DNA of 25,776 bases from Holosporales bacterium (GTDB lineage: Bacteria; Pseudomonadota; Alphaproteobacteria; BNTO01): contig JAIRNU010000054.1 of assembly GCA_031257945.1 (NCBI GenBank), forward strand, positions 1-25,776, written 5' to 3'. The notes under the pieces were generated by a model, which saw only the letters and a list, made by a program, of their open reading frames with translations, did no database searches and was not told where the DNA came from. Each line of letters opens with the position of its first letter. The first letter of the stretch is position 1. Shown here piece after piece: positions 14,296 to 22,632 of the stretch. The position numbers were made by a program, and so were the translations under genes.

Positions 14296-15579
14296 TTAAC
14301 GCATGGTGACCCACTGCTGGGTCGCTGCACTGTACCTACATTCTACACCGCCAAAAAATCTGATAGTGAAACCATCTGGCGGTGGGGAATCGGAGCCACT
14401 AAATATGTTAATTGCGAAATCAGCGTACTTCCCGTCTATTGTTAATTTGTTACTCGCCAAAAAGGCTTGGAGTACCACTTCTGGCCTCACCTCGTTCGGA
14501 GGAATCACGCCCGGAGCAGAAGAACACAAATTTGGATGCCCGGAAAGATCCAAAGAACGTAATTGAGTATTACAAAAAGCTCCAGTATCAATGCAGAGTA
14601 AGTTTTTTCCTGGAATGTCAACGCTTTGTAATGCAGTGCAGTAACAAAAGGCATCATCCCCGATTGTTTCTACCCCAGCCGACAATGTAATTTGTTGCAA
14701 GGACGTGCACCTGTAAAATGCTCCTCTGCCTATTTCTTTCACGTTATCTGACATGTGAACGGTACTCAACCGCGAACATCGCCCAAAGGCATATTGACCA
14801 ATCCTTTCAACGCTGGTGGGCAAGAACACACTTACTAACGCTTTAAAGTCTTGAAAGGCGCTATCAGTTAATACACGCATACCGCCAAAAATCAGAGGGT
14901 TGAAAAACGCGACGTGTACTAGAGTATTATTGCTATGATTGGCCCCAGCAGGCCGGACATGTGTAGTTTCCTTACTAAAGATAGCGGATTCTTGCCGTCC
15001 TATTTCAACTGGCGTGCTTACCCCTCCCACTCCCATAAAAATAGGCAACATAGTTGTACAAAAATGGTATAACGTAGCACAAAACCACATCGAAGCAAAA
15101 CGGAACAGAAAGCGCTCTGTTAATCTTTGTACTTGCTGGAAGTGGAGCAAGTAATTAATCGCAGGAACAATACAACTGGCTGTTATGAGCTTACTCCCCC
15201 AAAAAACCGCCACAGCTTCCACCTGTTTTAGTTGCCAAGCATGGAAAAGTTGAACAAGAAACATGGTCTGCAGTGCCTGGCCCATCCCTTGCGTTATACA
15301 TTGCCTCATAAGGCTTTGGCCGTTACGTGCAGCAACGGCAGCACTTACGTCCCAATTGGCCTTGGCTCTTTCCAATAATCTTCCAGCTGCAACGTCACCA
15401 GGTAACGTGGCGAAACTACATAATGCACCAACCAAATACAGTGAAACCTTCATGCTAGCAGCGCCCGCCGCTTTCTTGGCTAAGTTTGTACGCCAGCAAA
15501 GCGCTAGCGGGTTGACGCACTGACGGTTGCACCGAACGTAGCGGGTTTTAATTGCAAATAACGCATCGATGATCTTCAT
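14296..15579 (-). CDS. BspA-type leucine-rich repeat protein with hydrophobic N-terminal half
   Basis: A 427-residue protein with LRR_5/BspA-like repeats at about 233-345, each of the type I-G-x-x-A-F-x-x-C-x-x-L-x-x-[VI] (e.g. ERIGQYAFGRCSRLSTVHM, KEIGRGAFYRCTSLQQITL). Before them are hydrophobic segments at about 44-65, 128-146 and 160-187. The second start, M43 (15453), would give a signal peptide (KVSLYLVGALCSFATLPGDVAAG), and neither start has a clear ribosome-binding site, so residues 1-42 may be untranslated. The C-terminal block FTIRFFGGVECRYSAATQQW resembles the tails of the two other LRR proteins here. It lies 69 bp after tmk on the same strand. LRR_5 proteins mediate adhesion or host contact in several bacteria and protists; the role here is inference. 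Confidence 0.78.
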   Translation of the reverse strand: MKIIDALFAIKTRYVRCNRQCVNPLALCWRTNLAKKAAGAASMKVSLYLVGALCSFATLPGDVAAGRLLERAKANWDVSAAVAARNGQSLMRQCITQGMGQALQTMFLVQLFHAWQLKQVEAVAVFWGSKLITASCIVPAINYLLHFQQVQRLTERFLFRFASMWFCATLYHFCTTMLPIFMGVGGVSTPVEIGRQESAIFSKETTHVRPAGANHSNNTLVHVAFFNPLIFGGMRVLTDSAFQDFKALVSVFLPTSVERIGQYAFGRCSRLSTVHMSDNVKEIGRGAFYRCTSLQQITLSAGVETIGDDAFCYCTALQSVDIPGKNLLCIDTGAFCNTQLRSLDLSGHPNLCSSAPGVIPPNEVRPEVVLQAFLASNKLTIDGKYADFAINIFSGSDSPPPDGFTIRFFGGVECRYSAATQQWVTMR

Positions 15580-15648
15580 CCTAATTTAACGAGGTATTAC
15601 AACAACACCAGTGTATACTAAGCGAAGTAAACGGGAAAAACAACTGTT

Positions 15649-16374
15649 TTAATAAAATAACTCGTCGCCCGCATAAGGAGTGTCAACAGCCATATCATTA
15701 ACCAAAAGCAAAGCATCCTTCAAAATTTCATTATGGATAAATTCAACGCTGTTCGATGCATCTACAACTCGACATCGAGCTGGATCTTGCTTCGCAATGT
15801 CTAAATACCCCTGCCGAACTTTTTCGTGAAAATCAGTTGATAATTTCTCGAATCTATCGTCGGGCCGGTCGTTTGAGCTGTTCCCCTGCTGTTGCCGGCT
15901 CGTCAAACGCGCGACACTAATCGCTGGGTCTATATCGAAAATATACGTTCGATCAGGAACAATTTTATGAATTAGCTGCTGGCTTGGCGGAAAAGCTAAT
16001 ATTTCGTGGATATAGTCGAAGAACTTGGTAGGAACGCCCTTGCCAGCGCCCTGATACGCTATAGACGAATCAATAAACCTATCGCACACAACGATATAAC
16101 CGTCCGCTAAAGCTGGGTAAATCCGTCTATAGAAATGCTCATACCGTGCCGCGTAAAACAGAAAAACCTCGGAGACTGGGTGAAATTTTCCACTGTCTCC
16201 TTGTAATAAGACCTTCCGGATATCTTCTGCGCCTTCGACACCGCCGGGCTCCCGCGTCATTATCACCTTATTTTCAAACGCCTCCGCTAGCGCCCTGTAC
16301 AGCTTTTCCCCTTGCACAGTCTTTCCAGAGCCATCCAGCCCTTCTAACGTTATGAATAATCCTGTTTTTCCCAT
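15649..16374 (-). CDS. tmk: Thymidylate kinase
   Basis: Tmk phosphorylates dTMP to dTDP with ATP. The 241-residue product is somewhat longer than usual (about 205-215), mainly at its C-terminus. It shows the P-loop GLDGSGKT (residues 12-19), TREPGG (40-45), the DRFIDSSIAYQGAG block (98-111) that binds dTMP, and a LID region (SRQQQGNSSNDRPDDRFEK). Its ATG follows the atpD stop with no base between, so translation is probably coupled to atpD. That position usually belongs to atpC. A decayed partial copy lies at 13990-14246. Confidence 0.96.
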   Translation of the reverse strand: MGKTGLFITLEGLDGSGKTVQGEKLYRALAEAFENKVIMTREPGGVEGAEDIRKVLLQGDSGKFHPVSEVFLFYAARYEHFYRRIYPALADGYIVVCDRFIDSSIAYQGAGKGVPTKFFDYIHEILAFPPSQQLIHKIVPDRTYIFDIDPAISVARLTSRQQQGNSSNDRPDDRFEKLSTDFHEKVRQGYLDIAKQDPARCRVVDASNSVEFIHNEILKDALLLVNDMAVDTPYAGDELFY

Positions 16375-17817
16375 TTAATTTCCAGCCTCCAAGTCGTGCG
16401 CTTTTTTTAGAACACTATCAATATTGCCAGCCATGAAAAAGGCCTGCTCTGGTATGTTATCGAAAGTCCCCTTGCATATTTCCTTAAACCCTTCAACGGT
16501 ATCTTTGATATCGACAAATTCCCCAGGAATTCCGCTAAAAGTTCGTGCCGTTTCAAAGGGCTGTGACAGAAATTTTTGAATGCGCCGGGCACGGGTGATT
16601 ACTAGCTTATCTTCTTCGGACAACTCATCCATCCCAAGTATCGCTATTAGGTCCTGAAGATTTTTATACATTTGAAGGATTCGTTGAACTTCTCTAGCAG
16701 TATTGTAGTGATCCTCTCCGACGATACTTGGATCTAGAATCCGCGAAACGGAGTCCAGCGGGTCAGCCGCCGGAAAGATCCCAAGCGACGCAATTTGCCG
16801 GCTCAAAACGGTTGTTGCGTCAAGGTGCGTGAAAGAGGCGGCGGTAGCTGGGTCTGTCAAATCGTCCGCTGGAATGTATATTGCCTGTACGCTCGTGATA
16901 GAGCCCTTCGACGTTGTGGTAATCCTTTCCTGGAGAGTCCCCATTTCGTACGTCAGCGTTGGCTGATATCCAACGGCTGACGGCGTCCGACCGAGCAACG
17001 CTGATACTTCCGCCCCAGCTTGGGTAAATCGGAAGATGTTATCGATAAAGAACAAGACATCACGGTGCTCTTCATCACGGAAATATTCCGCAACGGTCAG
17101 CCCAGTCAGCGCGACTCGCGCACGGGCCCCTGGCGGCTCATTCATTTGCCCATAAACAAGGGCGGCTTTGGACCCAGTGATATCCCTAGTATTTACGCCA
17201 GAATCGATCATTTCGTTATATAAGTCATTGCCTTCGCGGGTCCTTTCCCCAACGCCAGCAAAGACAGAAAAGCCCCCGTGTTTACGTACGACATTATTAA
17301 TTAGCTCCATCATTAGGACGGTCTTTCCTACTCCTGCCCCGCCAAAAAGCCCGATTTTCCCGCCGCGAGGATACGGCGTTAGCAAATCAATAACCTTAAT
17401 CCCAGTAACCAAAATATCGTTCGACGGGGATTGGTCCGTGAAAAGCGGTGGATCCCGATGAATTGGCAAAAGCTTATCGGCAACAATTGGGCCATTGTTA
17501 TCCACGGGTTCACCGACTACATTCATGATTCTGCCAAGGGTCGCCTGGCCAACTGGAACGGAAATCGGCCGCTGTGTATCAAAAACCTTCAGGCCACGCT
17601 TTAAGCCGTCAGTTGCCTCCATTGCTATCGTACGCACCGTGTTTTCGCCGATATGCTGAACAACCTCAAGCGTTATATTGCCGCCATTGTTCTCATCCTT
17701 GATATGCAGAGCGTTCAATATCTGCGGAAGGGGACCTCTATCGAAGTATACATCCACAACTGCCCCAATAATCTGCGAAATAACTCCGCTTATACCGTAT
17801 TCTATTTGATTACTCAT
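16375..17817 (-). CDS. atpD: F1 ATP synthase beta subunit
   Basis: The catalytic subunit of the F1 head, 480 residues, full length. Landmarks are the P-loop GGAGVGKT (159-166), GERTREGNDLYNEM, the Walker B region DVLFFIDNIFRFTQAG, SALLGRTPSAVGYQPTL and the DELSEEDK motif near the C-terminus that couples to gamma. The ATG at 17817 starts 17 bases after atpG. No fragmentation or missing catalytic residue is seen. It is the fourth gene of delta-alpha-gamma-beta, and tmk follows where epsilon is expected. Confidence 0.98.
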   Translation of the reverse strand: MSNQIEYGISGVISQIIGAVVDVYFDRGPLPQILNALHIKDENNGGNITLEVVQHIGENTVRTIAMEATDGLKRGLKVFDTQRPISVPVGQATLGRIMNVVGEPVDNNGPIVADKLLPIHRDPPLFTDQSPSNDILVTGIKVIDLLTPYPRGGKIGLFGGAGVGKTVLMMELINNVVRKHGGFSVFAGVGERTREGNDLYNEMIDSGVNTRDITGSKAALVYGQMNEPPGARARVALTGLTVAEYFRDEEHRDVLFFIDNIFRFTQAGAEVSALLGRTPSAVGYQPTLTYEMGTLQERITTTSKGSITSVQAIYIPADDLTDPATAASFTHLDATTVLSRQIASLGIFPAADPLDSVSRILDPSIVGEDHYNTAREVQRILQMYKNLQDLIAILGMDELSEEDKLVITRARRIQKFLSQPFETARTFSGIPGEFVDIKDTVEGFKEICKGTFDNIPEQAFFMAGNIDSVLKKAHDLEAGN

Positions 17818-17834
17818 AAAAAACCCATTAACAC

Positions 17835-18755
17835 CTATTCCTGTAACATCGCATTTGTTCCCGAGACAATCTCGATTAACTCGTTTGTAATATTCGCCTG
17901 ACGTGTACGATTGTATTGCAAAGTCAGCTTATCAATCAAATTTTCTGCATTGCGTTTCGCACTATCCATCATCGTCATGCGGGCAGCCTGTTCGCAAGTA
18001 TCTGACTCGACGAAGGCGCGGCACACCTTAACCCGCGCCAAGGAATTAACCACGGATTTTGTGAGGGAAACGAAAGATGGCTCTACCAAGATCCCCTTTC
18101 TCCCCCCTGCCCTGCCCTCCTCCGCGCTGCGGTCATCTGCAATGCTGCGAAAAAATGGGAAAAGCTGGAAATGCTCCACTTTCTGTACTAACGCATTAAC
18201 AAACTTGCCGAAAACGACACTTACCGACCCGATTTCCTTGCCCTCCAGCCAGTGCATCGTTTGATCCACGACATACGACGCCGTTGCCATATAATCGTGC
18301 TTATTACTAAATCCTAGACCCGGCAAGGGTTTCGTGCGATCGAACTCGTTTTTCAAAAAGTATTCGGAGCTTTTTAATGTTAGCGGAATAAACAAAACGT
18401 CTCTATCTTGCCCGAGCTTACGTGCTAAAGCCAAAGTTTCACGAATGATCATGGAATTGTAACTGCCGCACAGCCCCCGATTCGCTCCTAAAACGAAGAA
18501 AACGTGCGGCTTTTTCTTTTTTTCTTTCGTTAGGTACCAAGGGAACTCCGCTATTCCCTCAATCTTCTCCTTACGTAAATCAATGCCCGACCAGTTAATC
18601 GCACTAACAAGCGTATCCTCATAATCGCGAATTAAAGCGACGGCTTCCATGGAATGGCGCAGCTTAGCCGTTGCAATCAGCTTCATGGCGGACGTAATTT
18701 TGTGCGTAGAGCTTACGCCACGAATCCGATTCTTAATATCCTTCAAATTCGCCAT
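17835..18755 (-). CDS. atpG: F1 ATP synthase gamma subunit
   Basis: The central stalk subunit that rotates inside the alpha-beta hexamer. The 306-residue product starts with MANLKDIKNRIRGVSSTHKI and ends with the conserved helix NAENLIDKLTLQYNRTRQANIT...IVSGTNAM. Mid-protein GANRGLCGSYN is the expected Rossmann-like signature. It starts 12 bases after atpA. A Lys-rich stretch (TKEKKKKP, about 76-83) and a Gly/Arg-rich insertion around EEGRAGGRKG are local peculiarities. Confidence 0.97.
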   Translation of the reverse strand: MANLKDIKNRIRGVSSTHKITSAMKLIATAKLRHSMEAVALIRDYEDTLVSAINWSGIDLRKEKIEGIAEFPWYLTKEKKKKPHVFFVLGANRGLCGSYNSMIIRETLALARKLGQDRDVLFIPLTLKSSEYFLKNEFDRTKPLPGLGFSNKHDYMATASYVVDQTMHWLEGKEIGSVSVVFGKFVNALVQKVEHFQLFPFFRSIADDRSAEEGRAGGRKGILVEPSFVSLTKSVVNSLARVKVCRAFVESDTCEQAARMTMMDSAKRNAENLIDKLTLQYNRTRQANITNELIEIVSGTNAMLQE

Positions 18756-18767
18756 TTTTGCACCATA

Positions 18768-20348
18768 TTACCCACCAGCGCTATTATTTGCAGAATTAGC
18801 ATGATTTTGCTGCCAAGTTTCCAGACATTCACAAATAAACGCATTAATCAGCGGCTTGGACTCCTCCGGTATTGCCGTTCCTTTATCAAAAACGCTAAAT
18901 AATTCCGGGTTCGCCTTAAGTAAGCGCAAGTATTCTTTTTCAAATGGCAAAATCTCTGGCAGCTTCAATTTATCTAGGTAATTATTCACGCCAAGGTATA
19001 TTATCGCCACTTGCTCTGCGTTAGACATTGGCTGGTATTGCTGCTGCTTCAACAATTCTGTCAATCGCGCTCCTTTTTCCAGGAATTGCTTTGTCGTTTC
19101 GTCCAAATCCGAGGAAAACTGGGAGAAAACCGCCATTTCGCGGTATTGTGCCAGGTCCAGTTTAATCCGCCCAGATACCTGCCGCATAGACTTAGTCTGC
19201 GCGCTTGATCCGACACGACTCACGGAAATCCCAACATTTACCGCTGGCCGAATCCCGCTATAAAACAAATCGGTATCAAGAAATATTTGCCCATCGGTAA
19301 TGGAAATCACGTTTGTAGGGATATAGGCCGACACATCACCAGCTTGAGTTTCAACGATTGGGAGCGCGGTGAGGGACCCGCCCCCATTTTCATCGTTGAG
19401 CTTTGCGGCGCGTTCGAGCAGCCTAGAATGCAAGTAAAACACATCTCCTGGGTACGCCTCCCGACCTGGCGGGCGCCGCAGCAGTAACGACATTTGCCTG
19501 TACGCTACGGCGTGTTTCGACAAATCGTCGTATATTACAAGGGCATGCATGCCATGGTCACGGAAATACTCGCCCATAGTACACCCGGTATATGGCGCTA
19601 GGTACTGCAGCGCCGCGGAATCAGATGCCGTTGCCGCGACAATTGTTGAAAAATGCATGGCGTTGTGGTCCTCTAGCATTTTTACTAAGCGCGCAATGGA
19701 GGATTGCTTTTGGCCGATCGCAACGTATATACAAAACACCTTATTCTTTTCGTCGTGCGATTCGTGCGCTTTACGTTGGTTTAGAATGGTATCAAGGACA
19801 ATAGCAGTTTTCCCAGTCTGCCGATCTCCGATGATTAATTCGCGCTGACCGCGGCCTATAGGAATCAGGCTATCTATCACCTTAAGCCCCGTTTGCATTG
19901 GCTCACATACAGATTTCCGTACGATAATTCCCGGGGCTTTCTTTTCGATTTGTGACCGTTTGATGTCCGATAGCGGGCCTTTACCATCGATCGGCTCGCC
20001 AAGTGCATTAACAACGCGGCCAAGCAGCCCAAGCCCAACAGGAGCGTCTAAAATCCTGTTCGTTCTGCGGACGATATCGCCTTCCTCTATATCCCGGTCT
20101 TGCCCGATTAGCACGATACCAACGTTATCGGCCTCCAAATTCGAGGCCATACCCTTTATGATTTGCCCGGTTTTGGAGGAAATGCATTCGACCCACTCCC
20201 CAGAACAGATATTATGCAGGCCCTGTACCCGCGCCACACCATCGCTAACCGATAATACGACTCCGTTTTCGTATACGTCCGCCGTCGGGGCAAACCCCTC
20301 GATTTGCTGCTTCAAAAACTCTGATATTTCTGCGACTCTAGCTTTCAC
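18768..20348 (-). CDS. atpA: F1 ATP synthase alpha subunit
   Basis: The non-catalytic nucleotide-binding subunit of F1, 526 residues. It shows the P-loop GDRQTGKT (174-181), YVAIGQKQSSIARLV, DDLSKHAVAYRQMSLLLRRP, GREAYPGDVFYLHSRLLERA and the arginine-finger region YSGIRPAVNVGISVSRVG. The start is GTG at 20348, with GGAGAG eight bases upstream inside the end of atpH, whose stop is only two bases before. The last 15 or so residues (HANSANNSAGG) are a low-complexity extension. Confidence 0.98.
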   Translation of the reverse strand: MKARVAEISEFLKQQIEGFAPTADVYENGVVLSVSDGVARVQGLHNICSGEWVECISSKTGQIIKGMASNLEADNVGIVLIGQDRDIEEGDIVRRTNRILDAPVGLGLLGRVVNALGEPIDGKGPLSDIKRSQIEKKAPGIIVRKSVCEPMQTGLKVIDSLIPIGRGQRELIIGDRQTGKTAIVLDTILNQRKAHESHDEKNKVFCIYVAIGQKQSSIARLVKMLEDHNAMHFSTIVAATASDSAALQYLAPYTGCTMGEYFRDHGMHALVIYDDLSKHAVAYRQMSLLLRRPPGREAYPGDVFYLHSRLLERAAKLNDENGGGSLTALPIVETQAGDVSAYIPTNVISITDGQIFLDTDLFYSGIRPAVNVGISVSRVGSSAQTKSMRQVSGRIKLDLAQYREMAVFSQFSSDLDETTKQFLEKGARLTELLKQQQYQPMSNAEQVAIIYLGVNNYLDKLKLPEILPFEKEYLRLLKANPELFSVFDKGTAIPEESKPLINAFICECLETWQQNHANSANNSAGG

Positions 20349-20350
20349 AA

Positions 20351-20923
20351 TTACTCTCCGTCAAAATAACTCCTCGCCCCTCTTGCAAATTTTTCTATCT
20401 GATGTTTTACGCTGGCATCAATGGTTATAGTGTTAGACTGTACCAGAATACCACCATAAAGGGATTCATCGGTATCAAAGGACACAAACAACTTTTTCCC
20501 GAAAAGCCGGTACAGTTTGTGAAAAACCTGCTCCTTTTGTTCGTCGTTAATTTCATGTGCGGTATACACCGAAAGGGACTCTTGGTTTAGTGCGTGATCT
20601 ACCAGCATTCCTAGCAACCGTACAATATCGTGGAGGCAGCTGACCCTGCGGTTATGCACAACGACGGCCAAAAAATTCATCACAATTTCATGGAAGTTCA
20701 CAGTTTTGCAAAAAGCATCCCACCAGCTTGGCGGCGTCCCGCCATGAAGCGCGCGCAGAATGACAATGCGGAACGGCTGCCCCTTTTCAAGCAATCGTGC
20801 TGCTATGCTGACCTCTTTGAGTGTCCGTTCTATAATGCCTAATTTTTCTGCCACACTAAAAACCGCAAAGGCATACCGTCCCGGGACAGAACTGCACATA
20901 GCTTTTAGCAAATCTACATCCAC
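20351..20923 (-). CDS. atpH: F1 ATP synthase delta subunit
   Basis: The delta subunit joins F1 to the peripheral stalk. The 190-residue product shows the family's GRYAFAVFSVAEKLG near the start and the C-terminal GGILVQSNTITIDASVKHQIEKF. The frame can start at TTG 20938, but GTG 20923 has GGAGA eight bases upstream and is preferred; ATG 20899 would still leave the RYA motif. The first gene of the operon delta-alpha-gamma-beta-tmk. Sequence between the ends is poorly conserved, as usual for delta. Confidence 0.93.
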   Translation of the reverse strand: MDVDLLKAMCSSVPGRYAFAVFSVAEKLGIIERTLKEVSIAARLLEKGQPFRIVILRALHGGTPPSWWDAFCKTVNFHEIVMNFLAVVVHNRRVSCLHDIVRLLGMLVDHALNQESLSVYTAHEINDEQKEQVFHKLYRLFGKKLFVSFDTDESLYGGILVQSNTITIDASVKHQIEKFARGARSYFDGE

Positions 20924-20953
20924 AAAGCACGTCTCCAAGCTGAAACATGGATA

Positions 20954-20962
20954 ATTCTAGCA
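20954..20962 (-). promoter_or_regulatory. Candidate extended -10 promoter of the ATP synthase operon
   Basis: On the minus strand TGCTAGAAT gives an extended -10 (TG-n-TAGAAT, five of six in the hexamer) about 30 bases upstream of the preferred atpH start. No good -35 is seen at 17 bp, which is tolerated in extended -10 promoters. Confidence 0.4.
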
Positions 20963-20995
20963 TACAACCCGGCCAAAAGTACATACGGTGTCTAC

Positions 20996-21128
20996 GGCTA
21001 CGCATGAGAAAAGATATACTTAAAAATACTTTAACAATTGTTTGGCTTTATTCTCAGTTAGCAATATATCAAGAACAGCTGTGTTTGCCGCCCCTACAAG
21101 TGTGATATGTTTTTGGAAAAATCTCAGC
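20996..21128. mobile_element. Second, truncated copy of the 193-bp MITE-like element
   Basis: It matches the reverse complement of 6936-7068, beginning at the GGC-CGCATGAGA end and including CAATATATCAAGAACAGC and AGTGTGATATGTTTT. It stops at CTCAGC, where the duplicated LRR upstream region begins, so the second terminal repeat is lost. It lies between the ATP synthase promoter and the first plus-strand LRR gene. Confidence 0.65.
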
Positions 21129-21261
21129 GGGATTTTGGCGGCTTGATTTTGCAGATAAAAAGCTGTTATACTGAAAGTAATCTGGTGAGAGGATTTGAGC
21201 GGATGCCAGAGCTTGTATCTGTGTATCAGTGTTTATTTGTTTTTTTATTCTAGGAGGAATT
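21129..21261 (+). repeat. LRR upstream cassette, copy 1, with candidate promoter
   Basis: This region recurs at 22499-22632. Shared blocks include GGCTTGATTTTGCAG, TAAAAAGCTGTTA and GAGGATTTGAGCGGATGC. TTGATT (21143-21148) and TATACT (21167-21172) are 18 bases apart and could be the promoter. AGGAGG at 21252-21257 is the ribosome-binding site. Similarity runs on through the first 17 codons of the gene. Confidence 0.7.
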
Positions 21262-22092
21262 ATGGTAGGAAAAATTTTAACGCTGGCAATGTTGTCAGCA
21301 AGTTGCGTGTCTTGGGCATACTGTGCCGAGACGCAAGTAGGAGACGGCGTTTACGTATATGACGGGCGTGATTTGAGCCAGGATGTCAAGGAGAAAATTA
21401 CCTCTGCGTATATCACACAGAGGTGTATAAGGATCCCTGCTGAAACTTTTTATGGTTGTTCGAACCTTGAAAACGTCGATTTTGGAGATGAAAGTTATGT
21501 GAACGATATTGGATACTTGGCTTTTGCAGGGTGCGGTTTGTCGACTGTAGTTATCCCGCGTAGCGTTACTTCGCTTGGAAGATGCGCTTTTGTGGGGTGT
21601 GATAAGCTTTCTAGTGTCGAATTTGAACAAGGAAGCCAGTTATCAAGAATATCTCAGGCGGCTTTTAGCGGGTGTTCCCAACTGCAGTATATCACCCTTC
21701 CAGATAGCGTTAGTGCGATTGACAATTATGCGTTTTCGCAGTGTTCCAGATTACCAGCTATAACTATCCCGAGCAACGTTAAGTATATTGCGTGGCGAGC
21801 TTTTCATTATTGTACAGCACTAAAAAGTGTAGTTATCTCGTCACATAAGACTAACATCCATGATGGCGCCTTTGATGGTTGTCCTTTGGAAGACATTACG
21901 TTCTGCTTTATGATTCGGCGGAAGCACAACTGCAGTCCCGCGGCTTTTTTGAAGAAGACTCTTGGAGTACATCACGACGGGTGTGTAGCGCGATTTGCAG
22001 ATGACCCGGTGACCACAGAGGGCAATATAGTGCGTTTAAAATGTAATGGAACTGGATGGACGCCTTTCATAGAACCGAGAAATCCGGCATAA
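21262..22092 (+). CDS. Exported BspA-type leucine-rich repeat protein, copy 1
   Basis: A 276-residue protein. The signal peptide MVGKILTLAMLSASCVS is shared almost exactly with the gene at 22633. About seven LRR_5 repeats follow at roughly 54-214 (e.g. TSLGRCAFVGCDKLSSVEF, SAIDNYAFSQCSRLPAITI), with the A-F-x-x-C-x-x-L core. The C-terminal block (about 226-266: AAFLKKTLGVHHDGCVARF ... CNGTGW) resembles the tail of copy 2. An in-frame start exists at 21229, but AGGAGG directly before 21262 and the signal peptide decide for the latter. It is probably secreted or surface-exposed; adhesion or host interaction is inferred from the family. Confidence 0.88.
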   Translation: MVGKILTLAMLSASCVSWAYCAETQVGDGVYVYDGRDLSQDVKEKITSAYITQRCIRIPAETFYGCSNLENVDFGDESYVNDIGYLAFAGCGLSTVVIPRSVTSLGRCAFVGCDKLSSVEFEQGSQLSRISQAAFSGCSQLQYITLPDSVSAIDNYAFSQCSRLPAITIPSNVKYIAWRAFHYCTALKSVVISSHKTNIHDGAFDGCPLEDITFCFMIRRKHNCSPAAFLKKTLGVHHDGCVARFADDPVTTEGNIVRLKCNGTGWTPFIEPRNPA

Positions 22093-22125
22093 TGCATAGT
22101 TTTTATTAATATTTTGGGAAGTAAA

Positions 22126-22211
22126 CCTCTTCAGCTAAAGATGCCGGATTGTTCTATCCGAAAAGCCGTGATTTTGTGCGGATATTGGGCCGGAATCTTT
22201 AGTTGATTGGA
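22126..22211. mobile_element. Second copy of the 87-bp MITE-like element
   Basis: It is about 90% identical by eye to 14079-14165, including ATCCGAAAAGCCGTGATTTT. The inverted repeats TCAGCTAAAGATGCCGG and CCGGAATCTTTAGTTGA pair with two mismatches. AAGTAAA flanks both sides (22119-22125 and 22212-22218), consistent with a target-site duplication. It lies 33 bp after the stop of LRR copy 1. Confidence 0.8.
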
Positions 22212-22235
22212 AAGTAAAGGATGATAAATAAAGTA

Positions 22236-22302
22236 GACCTATTGCAAAAGCCATTTCTACCCCGCAGAAAGCAAGGGCTAAAAATGGCTTACGCAACAGC
22301 TC
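22236..22302. mobile_element. 67-bp element with ~21-bp inverted termini and TA flanks
   Basis: The left end GACCTATTGCAAAAGCCATTT and the inverted right end GAGCTGTTGCGTAAGCCATTT match at 17 of 21 positions. TA lies directly outside both ends (22234-22235 and 22303-22304), as in elements that duplicate a TA target. The right end abuts the LRR pseudogene. A related single end, GGAGCTATTGCAAAAACC, lies at 25422. It is too short to encode anything. Confidence 0.7.
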
Positions 22303-22303
22303 T

Positions 22304-22498
22304 ATTACATTAGGCTTTGACGTTGCTGATACTCCCCAAAGTAACGGCGCTACTTTTTTGCTAAACACTTTCGGAGTGAAACCTAAGTGTGAAGCACACT
22401 TTAAAGATGGAACTACTTTTAAGTGCTCCGCTGACAAATGGGATATTATATCCGACCATCGTACTGGATCCAGTAACTCTTTTGCCGCCTTGTTTTAG
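22304..22498 (+). pseudogene. C-terminal fragment of a third BspA-type LRR gene
   Basis: The fragment reads ITLGFDVADTPQSNGATF, then FLLNTFGVKPKCEAHFKDG, and ends at a TAG at 22496-22498. It aligns with ITLDFNVADTPQGDGAAF and FLQNNFGAKPECKARFKDG in the C-terminal part of the gene at 22633. No LRR repeats, signal peptide or start precede it, because the 67-bp element abuts it. The tail past the Trp is longer than in the intact paralogue. This is the remains of an ancestral tandem LRR array. Confidence 0.88.
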
Positions 22499-22632
22499 CG
22501 GGATTGGGTGGCTTGATTTTGCAGCTAAAAAGCTGTTACACCGAAAATAATTAAGAACGAGGATTTGAGCGGATGCTGTGGTACTTTACTTTGTACTAGC
22601 GTTCATTCGGTTTTTTTTTTTTATGAGGAATT
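22499..22632 (+). repeat. LRR upstream cassette, copy 2, with candidate promoter
   Basis: The counterpart of 21129-21261. TTGATT lies at 22513-22518 and the -10 position reads TACACC, weaker than in copy 1. CAGCT-AAAA-AGCTG makes a perfect small hairpin in the spacer. Just upstream of the ATG, a long T-run (22611-22622) is followed by ATGAGGAATT, with GAGGA as the ribosome-binding site. Confidence 0.65.

Noticed and set aside
22232..22303. In-frame 5' extension of the LRR pseudogene
   Set aside because: This stretch is explained by the 67-bp element with inverted ends; homology to the paralogue begins only at 22304.
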